Shown here one piece after another: positions 43,491-52,216 of a stretch of 64,000 nt of DNA. The notes under the pieces were generated by a model. That model saw only the letters and a list, made by a program, of their open reading frames with translations. It was not told the DNA's origin and searched no databases. The DNA comes from Lichenicoccus sp965213775. Its GTDB lineage: Bacteria > Pseudomonadota > Alphaproteobacteria > Acetobacterales > Acetobacteraceae. The stretch is from contig CBDCAC010000007.1 in NCBI GenBank assembly GCA_965213775.1, forward strand, positions 62,001 through 126,000, in the 5' to 3' direction. The first letter of the stretch is position 1. Each line of letters starts with the position of its first letter. A program made the position numbers and the translations under genes.

Positions 43491-44222
43491 ATGACCTACA
43501 CCCCGCCGCGTCGGCCGCAGTTCTTCTACACGACCGCCCCGCTGCCCTGTCCCTACGTCGCCGGACGCACCGAGCGCAAAGTGGTGACCGAGATCTCCGG
43601 ACCGGACGCGGAATCCCTCCACGACCGCCTATCCCGCGCCGGCTTCCGCCGCAGCCACAACATCGCCTACGCGCCGGTCTGCCCGTCCTGCAACGCCTGC
43701 GTGCCGATACGCATCCCGGTGCAGCGCTTCGCGCCCGGACGCACGCTCAAGCGCATCATCCGCCGCAACGCCGCGGTCGAAGGCTTCGAGGTCCCCGCCC
43801 GCGCCACCACCGAGCAGTACTCCCTGTTCCAGCGCTACCAGCAGGCCCGCCACGGCGACGGCGACATGGCCGGCATGAGCTTCTACGACTACCGCGCGAT
43901 GATCGAGGACACCCCGATCGAGACCTTCCTGTTCGAGTTCCGCGATCCCGACGACAGCCTGATCGGCGTCTGCCTGACCGACCGCCTCGGCGACGGCCTG
44001 TCGGCGGTCTACAGCTTCTTCACCCCCGACGACTCCGCCCGCTCGCTGGGCAGCTTCGCCATCACCTGGCTGATCGAGCGCGCCCGGACGCTCGGCCTGC
44101 CCTACGTCTATCTCGGCTACTGGGTCGCGGACAGCCGCAAGATGGCCTACAAGGCGCGCTTCCGGCCCACCGAGATCCTGTCCGCAGGCGCCTGGCGCAT
44201 CCTCGACCCATTGCCCGGCTGA
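43491..44222 (+). CDS. bpt: Aspartate/glutamate leucyltransferase (N-end rule)
   Basis: 243 residues. Bpt adds Leu from Leu-tRNA to proteins with N-terminal Asp or Glu, marking them for ClpAP/ClpS. Seen: FFYTTAPLPCPYVAGRTERK, FRRSHNIAYAPVCPSCNACV (paired Cys), RTLKRIIRRNAAVEG and LPYVYLGYWVADSRKMAYKA (the YLGYW motif of arginyl/leucyl transferases). It is complete. It is convergent with parC and separated from its stop by 40 bp. Confidence 0.93.
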   Translation: MTYTPPRRPQFFYTTAPLPCPYVAGRTERKVVTEISGPDAESLHDRLSRAGFRRSHNIAYAPVCPSCNACVPIRIPVQRFAPGRTLKRIIRRNAAVEGFEVPARATTEQYSLFQRYQQARHGDGDMAGMSFYDYRAMIEDTPIETFLFEFRDPDDSLIGVCLTDRLGDGLSAVYSFFTPDDSARSLGSFAITWLIERARTLGLPYVYLGYWVADSRKMAYKARFRPTEILSAGAWRILDPLPG

Positions 44223-44262
44223 GGCCCCGGCCCGGCCGCCGGGCGGCGCGGCACCGGCGCGA

Positions 44263-46473
44263 TCAGCTCTTGCGCAGCATCCAGGCAGGCGCCGCCCGCC
44301 CGGCATCGCCGCGGCGGCCGACCCAGGCGCCGAGCTCGCCGAAGCTGCGCGGCCGCGCCCCCTCCTGCCACGGCAGCCCGGCCTTCTGGTCGAACACCCT
44401 GACCTCGCGCAGCCCGCCCTCCTTGAACTTCTGCAACGCGACGCCGGTGCCCCGCGTCAGCTCCGGCACCTGGTCGAGCGCGAACACCAGCAGGCGCCGG
44501 TCGGCCCCGAGCACCGCCAGCTGATCGCCCCGTGCCGCCACGCAGAGCAGGGCGCGCTCGCCCGCCTTGAGGTTGAGCACCTGGCGGCCGGTACGCCTCT
44601 CCGCCAGCAGATCCTCGGCGCGCACCAGCAGCCCGCGCCCGGCCGCCGACGCCACCAGCCAGCGCTCGCCCTCGCGCGCCACGAACAGCGCGATCAGCTC
44701 CTCCTCGTTCGACAGCTCGACCATCAGCCGGATCGGCTGCCCATCGCCCCTGCCCCGCGACAGCTCGCCCGCCCGCAGCGTGAAGGCGCGGCCGTCGGTG
44801 GCGAACCCGCAGAGCCGGTCCGTGGTCCAGCATTCCAGCGCGCGCCGCAGCGCGTCGCCCTCCTTGAACTTCTGCGCCGCGACATCGACGCCGTGCCCGC
44901 GCACGGCGCGTATCCAGCCCTTCTGCGACAGGATCACGGTGATCGGCTCGCGCTCGACGGCCGTGATCTGCGAGACGTCGACCGCCCGCGGCGGCTCCGC
45001 CAGGGTGCTGCGGCGTGCCCCGAGCCTGTCGGTCGCGGGCTTGCCGCCGCCGAACTTGCGTCGCGTGGCCTCCAGCTCCGAAGCGATCCGCTTCCAGCGC
45101 AGCGTCTCGCTGCCGAGCAGCGCCGTCAGCTCCGCACGCTCGCGGCTCAGCGTCGCGTGCTCGCGGCGGATCTCCGCCTCCTCGAGCCGTCGCAGCGAGC
45201 GCAGCCGCATGTTCAGCACCGCGTCCGCCTGCGTCTCGTTGATCGAGAACGCCGCCATCAGCCCCGGCCGCGGCTCGTCGGCCTCGCGGATGATGCGGAT
45301 CACCTCGTCGAGGTTGAGATACACCGCGAGGAAGCCTTCCAGCACCTCCAGCCGTCGCTCCAGCGCCGCCAGCCGGTAGCGCGAGCGTCGCAGCAGCACC
45401 TCGTGACGGTGGTCGAGCCAGGCGCGCAGCACCTCGCGCAGCCCCATCACCCGCGGCACCCGGTCCGCACCCAGCACGTTCATGTTCAACCCGAAGCGGC
45501 TCTCCAGCGCGGTCGCGCGGAACAGCGTCTCCATCAGCACTTCCGGCTCCACGCCCTTGCTCTTCGGCTCCAGCACCAGCCGCACCTCGGTGGTGCTCTC
45601 GTCGCGCACGTCGCCGAGCAGCGGCAGCTTCTTCTGCTCCATCAGGTCGGCGATCTGCTCGATCAGACGCGACTTCTGCACCTGGTACGGGATCTCGCTG
45701 ACCACCACCTGCCAGGTGCCGAACCGCCCCTGCTCGACCGCCCAGCGCGCCCGGATGCGAAAGCCGCCGCGACCGGTCTCGTAGGCCTGCCGGATCGCCT
45801 GGCGGTCCTCCACGATCAGCCCGCCGGTGGGAAAATCCGGCCCCGGCATCGCCGCCAGCAGCGCATCGAGGCTGGCCTGCGGATCGCGCACCAGCAGCAG
45901 CGCCGCGGCGCACACCTCGCCCGCATTGTGCGGCGGGATGCTGGTCGCCATCCCCACCGCGATGCCGGCCGCCCCGTTGGCCAGCAGGTTGGGGAACGCC
46001 GAGGGCAGCACCACCGGCTCACGCTCCTCGCCGTCATAGGTCGGCCGGAAATCGACGGCGTCCTCGTCGATGCCCTCCAGCAGCGCCCGCGCCACCTCGG
46101 TCAGCCGCGCCTCGGTGTAGCGCATGGCGGCGGCGTTATCGCCGTCGATGGAGCCGAAATTGCCCTGCCCCTCTACCAGCGGGTAGCGCACCGCGAACTC
46201 CTGCGCCAACCGCACCAGCGCCTCGTAGACCGAGGCGTCGCCGTGCGGATGGTACTTGCCGATCACGTCGCCGACGACGCGCGCGCACTTCTTGAAGCCG
46301 GCCGTCGGATCCAGCCGGAGCTGCTGCATGGCGTAGATCAGCCGCCGATGCACCGGCTTCAGCCCGTCGCGCACGTCCGGCAGCGACCGTGACATGATCG
46401 TAGACATCGCATAAGCCAGATACCGCTCGCTCAGCGCGTCCGCGAGCCGCGTATCCTCCACGTGATCCGCCAC
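44263..46473 (-). CDS. parC: DNA topoisomerase IV subunit A
   Basis: About 736 residues, length normal. ParC cuts and rejoins DNA to unlink daughter chromosomes with ParE. Seen: LADALSERYLAYAMSTIMSR, SLPDVRDGLKPVHRRLIYAM, RVVGDVIGKYHPHGDASVYE, AAAMRYTEARLTEVARALLE with the active-site Tyr, and a C-terminal beta-propeller-like repeats region. No ATG lies near the conserved start; candidates are GTG at 46473 or 46461. A half copy of the palindromic repeat begins 15 bp upstream of 46473. The long upstream frame is read-through of that repeat. Confidence 0.92.
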   Translation of the reverse strand: MADHVEDTRLADALSERYLAYAMSTIMSRSLPDVRDGLKPVHRRLIYAMQQLRLDPTAGFKKCARVVGDVIGKYHPHGDASVYEALVRLAQEFAVRYPLVEGQGNFGSIDGDNAAAMRYTEARLTEVARALLEGIDEDAVDFRPTYDGEEREPVVLPSAFPNLLANGAAGIAVGMATSIPPHNAGEVCAAALLLVRDPQASLDALLAAMPGPDFPTGGLIVEDRQAIRQAYETGRGGFRIRARWAVEQGRFGTWQVVVSEIPYQVQKSRLIEQIADLMEQKKLPLLGDVRDESTTEVRLVLEPKSKGVEPEVLMETLFRATALESRFGLNMNVLGADRVPRVMGLREVLRAWLDHRHEVLLRRSRYRLAALERRLEVLEGFLAVYLNLDEVIRIIREADEPRPGLMAAFSINETQADAVLNMRLRSLRRLEEAEIRREHATLSRERAELTALLGSETLRWKRIASELEATRRKFGGGKPATDRLGARRSTLAEPPRAVDVSQITAVEREPITVILSQKGWIRAVRGHGVDVAAQKFKEGDALRRALECWTTDRLCGFATDGRAFTLRAGELSRGRGDGQPIRLMVELSNEEELIALFVAREGERWLVASAAGRGLLVRAEDLLAERRTGRQVLNLKAGERALLCVAARGDQLAVLGADRRLLVFALDQVPELTRGTGVALQKFKEGGLREVRVFDQKAGLPWQEGARPRSFGELGAWVGRRGDAGRAAPAWMLRKS

Positions 46474-46487
46474 CGCCTCGATCCACC

Positions 46488-46552
46488 CCTGAAAAATGGG
46501 GGTCTGGGGCCTCAGGCCACAGCGGGTCAAGAGCAGAGCCCTCGCCGTGCCT
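46488..46552. repeat. Palindromic repeat, half copy C (inverted)
   Basis: About 65 bp matching the left arm and inner palindrome of copies A/B, but in the opposite orientation: on the minus strand GGCGAGGGCTCTGC, CTTGACCCGC and GGCCTGAGGCCCCAGACCCC. The right arm is missing. It lies between parC and the MFS gene, so close to the parC start that it may supply or displace the translation start region. Confidence 0.75.
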
Positions 46553-46575
46553 CCCTCCCGCCAAAGGACCGCCCA

Positions 46576-47853
46576 ATGAAGCCATCCGCAAGCGCCCGCC
46601 GGATGCGCATCATCGCCCTGGCGCTGCTGATGACCGCAGGCACGGTGAACTACCTCGACCGCTCGGCCCTCTCCATCGGCAACGCCGCCATCCGCGCCGA
46701 CCTGCACCTGAGCGACGCCCAGATGGGCCTGCTGCTCTCCGTCTTCGCCACCGCCTACGGCATCGCCCAGCTCCCGGTCGGCATCCTGATCGACCGCTAC
46801 GGACCCAGGCGCGTGCTAGGCCTGAGCCTGATCCTCTGGTCGCTGGCCCAGGCGGCCGCCGCCTTCTCCGGCAGCCTGATCCAGTTCGTCGCCGCGCGCG
46901 CCGCACTCGGCATCGGCGAGTCGCCGATGTACCTCGCCGGCACCAAGGTCTGCAGCAACTGGTTCCCGCGCGCCGAACGGGCCTGGCCGATCGGCCTGTT
47001 CAACGCCTCCTCCGCCCTCGGACCCGCCATCGCGCCGGCGATCCTCACCGCGCTGCTGCTCTCCTATGGCTGGCGGCCCATGTTCTTCATCATCGGCGCC
47101 GCAGGCTTCGCCGTCGCCGTGCTCTGGCAGCTGCTGTACCGCGATCCGGAGCAGTGCGGCATCTCCGAGGCCGAGCGCGCCGCCATCCACCGGTCCGACG
47201 ACGAGGCGCCGCAGCACGCCGGCGGCTGGACGGCGCTGTTCCGCCAGCCCACCAGCTGGGGCATGGCGTTCGGTTTCCTCGGCGTGATCTACCTGACCTG
47301 GCTGTACGGCACCTGGCTGCCCGACTACCTGGAGCGCGAGCGCCACCTGAGCGTGCGGCAGGCCGGCATCTGGACCACGATCCCGCAGGCCTGCGGCTTC
47401 CTCGGCGCCCTGCTCGGCGGCCTGTTCTCGCGCGCGCTGGGCCGCGCCGGCGTGCCCCCCCTGACCGCCTGCAAGCTGCCGCTGATCGTCGCCATGCTGA
47501 TCACGGCAGCGTGCACCGCCGGTGCCGCCCTGGTGCAGGGCGCCACGCTGGCCATCCTGCTGGTCAGCGTGGCGCTGTTCTGCGCCACCCTGGCGTCGTC
47601 CTGCGGCTGGGCGATGGCCGCGGTCGCGACCTCGCCCGACAAGGTCGCGACCCTGGAGGCGATCCAGAACGTCGGCGGCTCGCTCGGCGGCGCGCTGGCG
47701 CCCGCCGTCACCGGCGGCGTGGTCCAGCTCACCGGCTCCTTCACCCCGGCGCTGCTGCTCGCCGCCGCTATTGCCGTGCTGTCGGCCCTGATCTACGCGC
47801 TTGCCGTGCGCGAGCCGCGGCATCGCCATCCCGCGACGCGCCTCGAGGCCTGA
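46576..47853 (+). CDS. MFS transporter
   Basis: 425 residues with about 12 transmembrane helices. Seen: VNYLDRSALSIGNAAIRADL (the D-x-x-x motif of helix 1), YGIAQLPVGILIDRYGPRRV (the loop 2-3 motif DRYGPRR), GIGESPMYLAGTKVCSNWFP (ACS-type, with WFP). It looks like the sugar acid / anion-cation symporter group, probably an organic acid. The ATG at 46576 has AAAGGA upstream. It is followed at 17 bp by the dehydrogenase gene, so they may share substrate. Confidence 0.88.
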   Translation: MKPSASARRMRIIALALLMTAGTVNYLDRSALSIGNAAIRADLHLSDAQMGLLLSVFATAYGIAQLPVGILIDRYGPRRVLGLSLILWSLAQAAAAFSGSLIQFVAARAALGIGESPMYLAGTKVCSNWFPRAERAWPIGLFNASSALGPAIAPAILTALLLSYGWRPMFFIIGAAGFAVAVLWQLLYRDPEQCGISEAERAAIHRSDDEAPQHAGGWTALFRQPTSWGMAFGFLGVIYLTWLYGTWLPDYLERERHLSVRQAGIWTTIPQACGFLGALLGGLFSRALGRAGVPPLTACKLPLIVAMLITAACTAGAALVQGATLAILLVSVALFCATLASSCGWAMAAVATSPDKVATLEAIQNVGGSLGGALAPAVTGGVVQLTGSFTPALLLAAAIAVLSALIYALAVREPRHRHPATRLEA

Positions 47854-47870
47854 ACCGGAGGAAATACGCC

Positions 47871-48752
47871 ATGCAGATCGGCTTCATCGGTCTGGGTCCG
47901 ATGGGAGACCCTATGGCCACCCGCCTGCTCGAGGCCGGGCACGCGCTGCGCGTCTTCAACCGCACCGCCGCCCGCGCCGACGCGCTGGTCGCGGCCGGCG
48001 CGCAGCGCGCCGCCACCCCGGCGGACGCCGCGCGCGGCTGCGACATCGTCTTCACCATGCTGGCCCACGACGCCGCCGCGGAGCAGCTGGCGCTCGGCGC
48101 GGACGGCCTCGCCGAGGGCCTCGGCGAGGGCGGCGTGCACGTCTCCTGCAGCACCATCTCGCCGAGCCTGTCCACCCGCTTGGACCAGGCGCATCACGAG
48201 CGCGGCCAGCTCTACGCCGCCGCGACCGTGCTCGGCCGCCCGCCCGCCGCCCGCGCCGGCGAGCTGTTCATCGTTCAGGCCGGCAGTGCCGCGGCCCGCG
48301 CGCGCATCGCCCAGCCGCTCGGCCAGCTCGGCCGTCGCATCTTCGACGTCGGCGACGATCCCGCCCGCGCCAACCTGGTCAAGCTCTCGCTCAACTTCAT
48401 GATCTTCTCGACCATCGAGCAGATGTCCGAGATGTTCGCGCTCAACGACAAGGGCGGCATCCCGCCCGCCACCCTGTTCGAGATCCTCACCGGCAGCTTC
48501 TTCGACGCCCCGGTGCACAGGAACTACGGCAAGCTGATCGTCGAGCAGCGCTTCGAGCCGCCGGGCGCCTCCGTGCCGCTCGCCGCCAAGGATACCCGCC
48601 TGCTGCTCGCCGCCGCCGAGGCGATGTCGGTGCCGTTGCCGATGGCCTCGCTGCTGCGCGACCGCTTCCTGGCGATGCTCGCCCACGGCGAGGGCGGGAT
48701 GGACTTCGCGGCCCTGTCGCGGCGCGCCCGCGACGACGCCGGCCTCACCTGA
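47871..48752 (+). CDS. NAD(P)-dependent beta-hydroxyacid dehydrogenase
   Basis: 293 residues from the ATG with GGAGGAAA before it. The Rossmann motif MQIGFIGLGPMGDPMATRLL and the NRT cofactor loop (VFNRTAAR) are at the N-terminus; the catalytic Lys is in ANLVKLSLNFMIFS. The motif HVSCSTISPSLSTRL (the D-x-S-T substrate loop form SCSTISP) follows. It fits the 3-hydroxyisobutyrate/glyoxylate reductase family; with the MFS gene it probably uses a small organic acid. It ends 8 bp inside the convergent dhaKL stop. Confidence 0.88.
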   Translation: MQIGFIGLGPMGDPMATRLLEAGHALRVFNRTAARADALVAAGAQRAATPADAARGCDIVFTMLAHDAAAEQLALGADGLAEGLGEGGVHVSCSTISPSLSTRLDQAHHERGQLYAAATVLGRPPAARAGELFIVQAGSAAARARIAQPLGQLGRRIFDVGDDPARANLVKLSLNFMIFSTIEQMSEMFALNDKGGIPPATLFEILTGSFFDAPVHRNYGKLIVEQRFEPPGASVPLAAKDTRLLLAAAEAMSVPLPMASLLRDRFLAMLAHGEGGMDFAALSRRARDDAGLT

Positions 48753-50397
48753 CCGAGGCCACCCTTGCCGTGGCGAGCCGCTCGAACAGCCGCGCCACCG
48801 CCTCGGCGCCCGGATCGACCACCCCGACCAGTCTGTCCCGCGGCACGTAGGCCGAGCGCCCGGCGCGGGCGAGGCCCATCGCCCGCGTCGCCTCCGCCCC
48901 CGACCGCGCCGCCTGCGCCGCGACGTCCAGCCCGCCGCCGCCCGCGAGCGCCTCGAGTGCCGGTTCCAGCGCGTCGATCAGCGTGCGGTCGCCGCGCGCC
49001 GCCCCGCCATAGGCCTTCATCCGCTCGAGCCCGGCGACCAAGGCCGCGACCCAGCCGACGCCGCCGGCATAGGCGGTGCCGGCGGCGGTGAACAGCATCG
49101 CCAGCAGCACCCCGCTCGAGCCGCCCGACCGACGCAGCAGCAGGGTGCCGATGCTGCCGAGCAGCAGCTCCCCCTGCGCGTATGGCAGCGCGTCGAGCTG
49201 CCGCGTCACCCCGGCCGCCGCCTGCGCGAAGGTGGTGCCGGTATCGCCGTCGCCGACCGCGGCGTCGAGCGCGTTGATCTCCGCCTCGATGCTGCCGAAC
49301 AGCGCCGCCCCGGCCTCGACCAGCGCCCGCACCGCCGCATCCGCCGAGGCGGCCGGCAGCGCCGCATCGCCGAGCTCCGGCGCCGGCACCAGCCGCGGCG
49401 GCCCGAACGCGCGCGCCTGCTGCCACGCGGCAGGCGCCGGCGTCGCCAGCAGCGCCGCCTCGCGCGCCGCGTCGAGCTCCAGCAGCGACAGCGAGAAGCC
49501 GTTCATGTCCAGCGATGTCATGAACCGCGCCGGTCCGCAGATCAGCGCCAATTGCGGCGCCAGCTCGCTGTCGGCGAGCGCGCGCAGCAGCAGCGCCATC
49601 TCCAGCGGCGGCGTCGCACCCAGGTTGTTCAGCAGCGCCGCGTACCGCGCGCCCGGACGATGGCCCCGCTCCAGCAGCCGCCGCACCGCCAGCCCGACCA
49701 GCGTCCGCGCGCTGCCCATCGGCACGATCGCCGCTCCCGGCTCGCCGTGGATGCCGAGCCCCAGCTCCGCCTCCCCCTCGCCCAACGGCGCGCGCGCCTC
49801 GCCGTCGTAGCCGCTGCACCCCGCCAGCGACAGCCCGATCGAGCGCACGTGCGCCGCCGCATCCCGCGCCGCCGCCGCCACCTCGCCAAGCGTGCCGCCC
49901 GCGGCCGCCGCCGCCCCGGCCAGCTTGTGCACGAACAGCGCGCCCGCGATGCCGCGCGCCTGCACCGCCTCCGGCAGCGCGATGTCGTCGCCCACCACCA
50001 CCATCTCGACCGCGTGCCCGATCGCGCGCGCCCGCTCCGCGGCGAGGCCGAAATTCAGCCGGTCCCCGGTATAGTTCTTCACGATCAGCAGGCAGCCGGG
50101 CGTCCCGGTCACCGCCACGATCGCCGACAGCACCGCATCCACGCTCGGCGAGGCGAACACCTCGCCGCACACCGCCGCCGTCAGCATCCCCTCGCCGACG
50201 AATCCGGCATGCGCCGGCTCGTGCCCCGACCCGCCGCCCGAGACCAGCGCCACCCGGCCGCGGTCCCAGTCCGCGCGCAGCACCACCTTGAGATCGGGAT
50301 CGTCGATCCGGCACAGCACCGCCCCGGCGGGCGACATCAGCAGCCCGTCGATCGCCTCTCCCACCATCGCGTCACGGTCGTTGAGGAAGCGTTTCAT
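48745..50397 (-). CDS. Fused dihydroxyacetone kinase DhaK-DhaL
   Basis: 550 residues, joining DhaK (about 1-330) and DhaL (about 350-550) as in ATP-using single-chain dihydroxyacetone kinases. Seen: ALVSGGGSGHEPAHAGFVGE (phosphate loop), GYDGEARAPLGEGEAELGLG with IHGEPG (His217, hemiaminal with substrate), then AVGDGDTGTTFAQAAAGVTR with the Asp cluster that binds Mg-ATP in DhaL, and GSIGTLLLRRSGGSSG. ATG at 50397 overlaps the recO stop as ATGA. No dhaM gene is adjacent, consistent with ATP use rather than PTS. Confidence 0.93.
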   Translation of the reverse strand: MKRFLNDRDAMVGEAIDGLLMSPAGAVLCRIDDPDLKVVLRADWDRGRVALVSGGGSGHEPAHAGFVGEGMLTAAVCGEVFASPSVDAVLSAIVAVTGTPGCLLIVKNYTGDRLNFGLAAERARAIGHAVEMVVVGDDIALPEAVQARGIAGALFVHKLAGAAAAAGGTLGEVAAAARDAAAHVRSIGLSLAGCSGYDGEARAPLGEGEAELGLGIHGEPGAAIVPMGSARTLVGLAVRRLLERGHRPGARYAALLNNLGATPPLEMALLLRALADSELAPQLALICGPARFMTSLDMNGFSLSLLELDAAREAALLATPAPAAWQQARAFGPPRLVPAPELGDAALPAASADAAVRALVEAGAALFGSIEAEINALDAAVGDGDTGTTFAQAAAGVTRQLDALPYAQGELLLGSIGTLLLRRSGGSSGVLLAMLFTAAGTAYAGGVGWVAALVAGLERMKAYGGAARGDRTLIDALEPALEALAGGGGLDVAAQAARSGAEATRAMGLARAGRSAYVPRDRLVGVVDPGAEAVARLFERLATARVASVR

Positions 50398-51140
50398 GGC
50401 CGCAGCATCCCCTCGATCATCTCCAGCAGCCTCAGCCTCGCCGCCGGCAGCGGCCGATGCCTCTGCCCGAACGCGTCGCGCGCCAGGAAGTGCCCGGTCA
50501 GGCGCAGCCCGTCGCACCAGTCGCTGGCCTCGCCCGCCTCGTCCTCGGCCAGCAGCAGCCCGGGCAGCCTCAGCAGCCGGTCGCGCCAGTCCCCGACCCC
50601 GGCCTCGCTGACCGCGCGTCCGCTTCGCGGCGACACGTAGGCTAGCCCGTCGCTCCGTCCGGTCACCGCGCAGCACGACAGGTCGAGCCCGTAGCCCAGG
50701 TCCGACAGCAGCATCGCCTCCCAGCGCAGCAGCGCCGCCGGCCCCGCCCGCGCGCCCTCCGCCGGATCCAGGCTGAGCAGCGTCAGCAGCCGCAGCAGCC
50801 CCTCGAAGGCGCGCGGATGCGGCTCGCGCTCCGGCAACGCGTCGTCCGCCACCGCGCAGGCCGCCGACAGCATCGCCAACGGAAGCCTGTGGTCCAGCAC
50901 CCTGGCCGCCGACGGGTGCACCAGCTCCGCCGTCAGGGTGCCGAGCTGCTCCGACAGGCGGGCGAACCATCTCGCCGCGATCAGGTTGCCGGGCTGCCAG
51001 AGCGCCGCCTGGGTGCGCGATGCGCCGCCCCGGACCAGCCCGCGATAGGCGCCGTGCGCTTCGGTCAGCACGTGCACGATCATCGCGCTCTCGCCATAGG
51101 GGGCGGCGGACAGCACCAGGGCTGGGGCTTCCCATTCCAT
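50394..51140 (-). CDS. recO: DNA repair protein RecO
   Basis: 248 residues. RecO anneals ssDNA and loads RecA with RecR. Seen: MEWEAPALVLSAAPYGESAM then VHVLTEAHGAYRGLVRGGAS (OB-fold start, GES-x-x-x-VHVLTxxHG), FARLSEQLGTLTAELVHPSA and LLLSDLGYGLDLSCCAVTG (SDLGYGLDLxxC). It overlaps dhaKL by four bases and follows the half copy D of the repeat. Its place after tsf is uncommon. Confidence 0.92.
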   Translation of the reverse strand: MEWEAPALVLSAAPYGESAMIVHVLTEAHGAYRGLVRGGASRTQAALWQPGNLIAARWFARLSEQLGTLTAELVHPSAARVLDHRLPLAMLSAACAVADDALPEREPHPRAFEGLLRLLTLLSLDPAEGARAGPAALLRWEAMLLSDLGYGLDLSCCAVTGRSDGLAYVSPRSGRAVSEAGVGDWRDRLLRLPGLLLAEDEAGEASDWCDGLRLTGHFLARDAFGQRHRPLPAARLRLLEMIEGMLRP

Positions 51141-51144
51141 GCAT

Positions 51145-51195
51145 TGAGGCCAGGGCGCTGCCCTGGACCCGCTGGGGCCGGAGGCCCCAGACCCC
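51145..51195. repeat. Palindromic repeat, half copy D
   Basis: About 51 bp like the left arm and inner palindrome of copies A/B (GGCCAGGGCGCTGCCCTGGA then GGGGCCGGAGGCCCC), same orientation, right arm missing. It fills nearly all of the 56 bp between the tsf stop (51197) and recO start (51140). Confidence 0.75.
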
Positions 51196-51196
51196 G

Positions 51197-52105
51197 CTAC
51201 AGGCCGGCGGCGGCGGCGACTTCTCCGGCGAAGTCGCCGTCGTCCTTCTCGATGCCTTCGCCGAGCTGGAAGCGGTCGAAGCCGGCCAGCGTGCCGCCGG
51301 CCTTCTGCACCACCGCCTTCACCCGGCTCTCGCCGTCATGCACCCAGACCTGCTCCAGCAGCACCACTTCCTCGTAGTACTTGCGCACCCGGCCATCGAC
51401 CATCTTCTCGATGATCGCGTCCGGCTTGCCCGACGCCTTGGCCTGCTCGACCAGCACCGCCCGCTCGCGCTCGAGCGCCTGCGCATCGACGCCGCCGATG
51501 TCGAGCGCGCTCGGACGCGTCGCCGCCACGTGCATGCCGACCTGACGGCCCAGCAGCTCCAGCGCCTCGCTCTCGCTCGGCGCCTCGATCGCCGCCAGCA
51601 CGCCGATCTTGCCCAGGCCCGGCCGCAGCGCCGCATGCACGTAGCTCGCCACCACGCCCGACTTCACCCGCAGCACCCGCGCCCGGCGCAGCGACATGTT
51701 CTCGCCGATGGTGGCGATCAGCCTGGTCATCTCCTCGGCAACCGTATGGCCCGTGCCGGGCAGCACCGCGCCGCGGATCGCATCCAGATCCTCGCCGACC
51801 GTGAGCGCCACCTTGGCCACGCTCTCCACGAACCCCTGGAAACCCTCGTTGCGGGCGACGAAGTCGGTCTCGGCATTGACCTCGACCATGGCCGCGATCT
51901 GCGGCGCCGACGCGACTCCGACCAGCCCTTCCGCGGTCACCCGCCCGGACTTCTTCGCCGCCGCCGCCAGGCCCTTCTTGCGCAGCCAGTCGACCGCCGC
52001 CTCGAGCTCGCCGCCGTTCTCGGTCAGCGCCCTCTTGCAGTCCATCATGCCCGCGCCGGTCTTCTCGCGAAGCGCCTTGACCAGAGCCGCCGTCACTTCG
52101 GCCAT
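51197..52105 (-). CDS. tsf: Elongation factor Ts
   Basis: 302 residues. EF-Ts exchanges GDP for GTP on EF-Tu. Seen: TAALVKALREKTGAGMMDCK, KGLAAAAKKSGRVTAEGLVG, MVEVNAETDFVARNEGFQGF and GVHAA-type C-terminal loops (IEKMVDGRVRKYYEEVVLLE, QVWVHDGESRV). Complete and well conserved; second gene of rpsB-tsf. Confidence 0.97.
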   Translation of the reverse strand: MAEVTAALVKALREKTGAGMMDCKRALTENGGELEAAVDWLRKKGLAAAAKKSGRVTAEGLVGVASAPQIAAMVEVNAETDFVARNEGFQGFVESVAKVALTVGEDLDAIRGAVLPGTGHTVAEEMTRLIATIGENMSLRRARVLRVKSGVVASYVHAALRPGLGKIGVLAAIEAPSESEALELLGRQVGMHVAATRPSALDIGGVDAQALERERAVLVEQAKASGKPDAIIEKMVDGRVRKYYEEVVLLEQVWVHDGESRVKAVVQKAGGTLAGFDRFQLGEGIEKDDGDFAGEVAAAAGL

Positions 52106-52130
52106 CAGCCTGTCTCCTCTGAACGGGGAA

Positions 52131-52162
52131 GCACGCCCTGGCCGGTCCGGCCGAAGGCGTGC
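52131..52162 (-). promoter_or_regulatory. Intergenic hairpin between rpsB and tsf
   Basis: GCACGCC (52131-52137) pairs with GGCGTGC (52156-52162), with an inner GGCC...GGCC. No T-run follows. It lies in the rpsB-tsf spacer, a place where partial terminators or attenuators are known in other bacteria, which would lower tsf output. That role here is inferred. Confidence 0.4.
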
Positions 52163-52190
52163 ATCCGCTTCATCTTCATCCTGTCGCAGC

Positions 52191-52209
52191 GCCCGCCGCG
52201 ACGGCGGGC
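52191..52209 (-). terminator. Hairpin just after rpsB stop (possible attenuator)
   Basis: An 8-bp stem GCCCGCCG/CGGCGGGC with a 3-base loop, starting 8 bp after the rpsB stop on the minus strand. It has no following T-run, so a leaky or Rho-assisted terminator at most. Confidence 0.4.
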
Positions 52210-52216
52210 CGGGACG

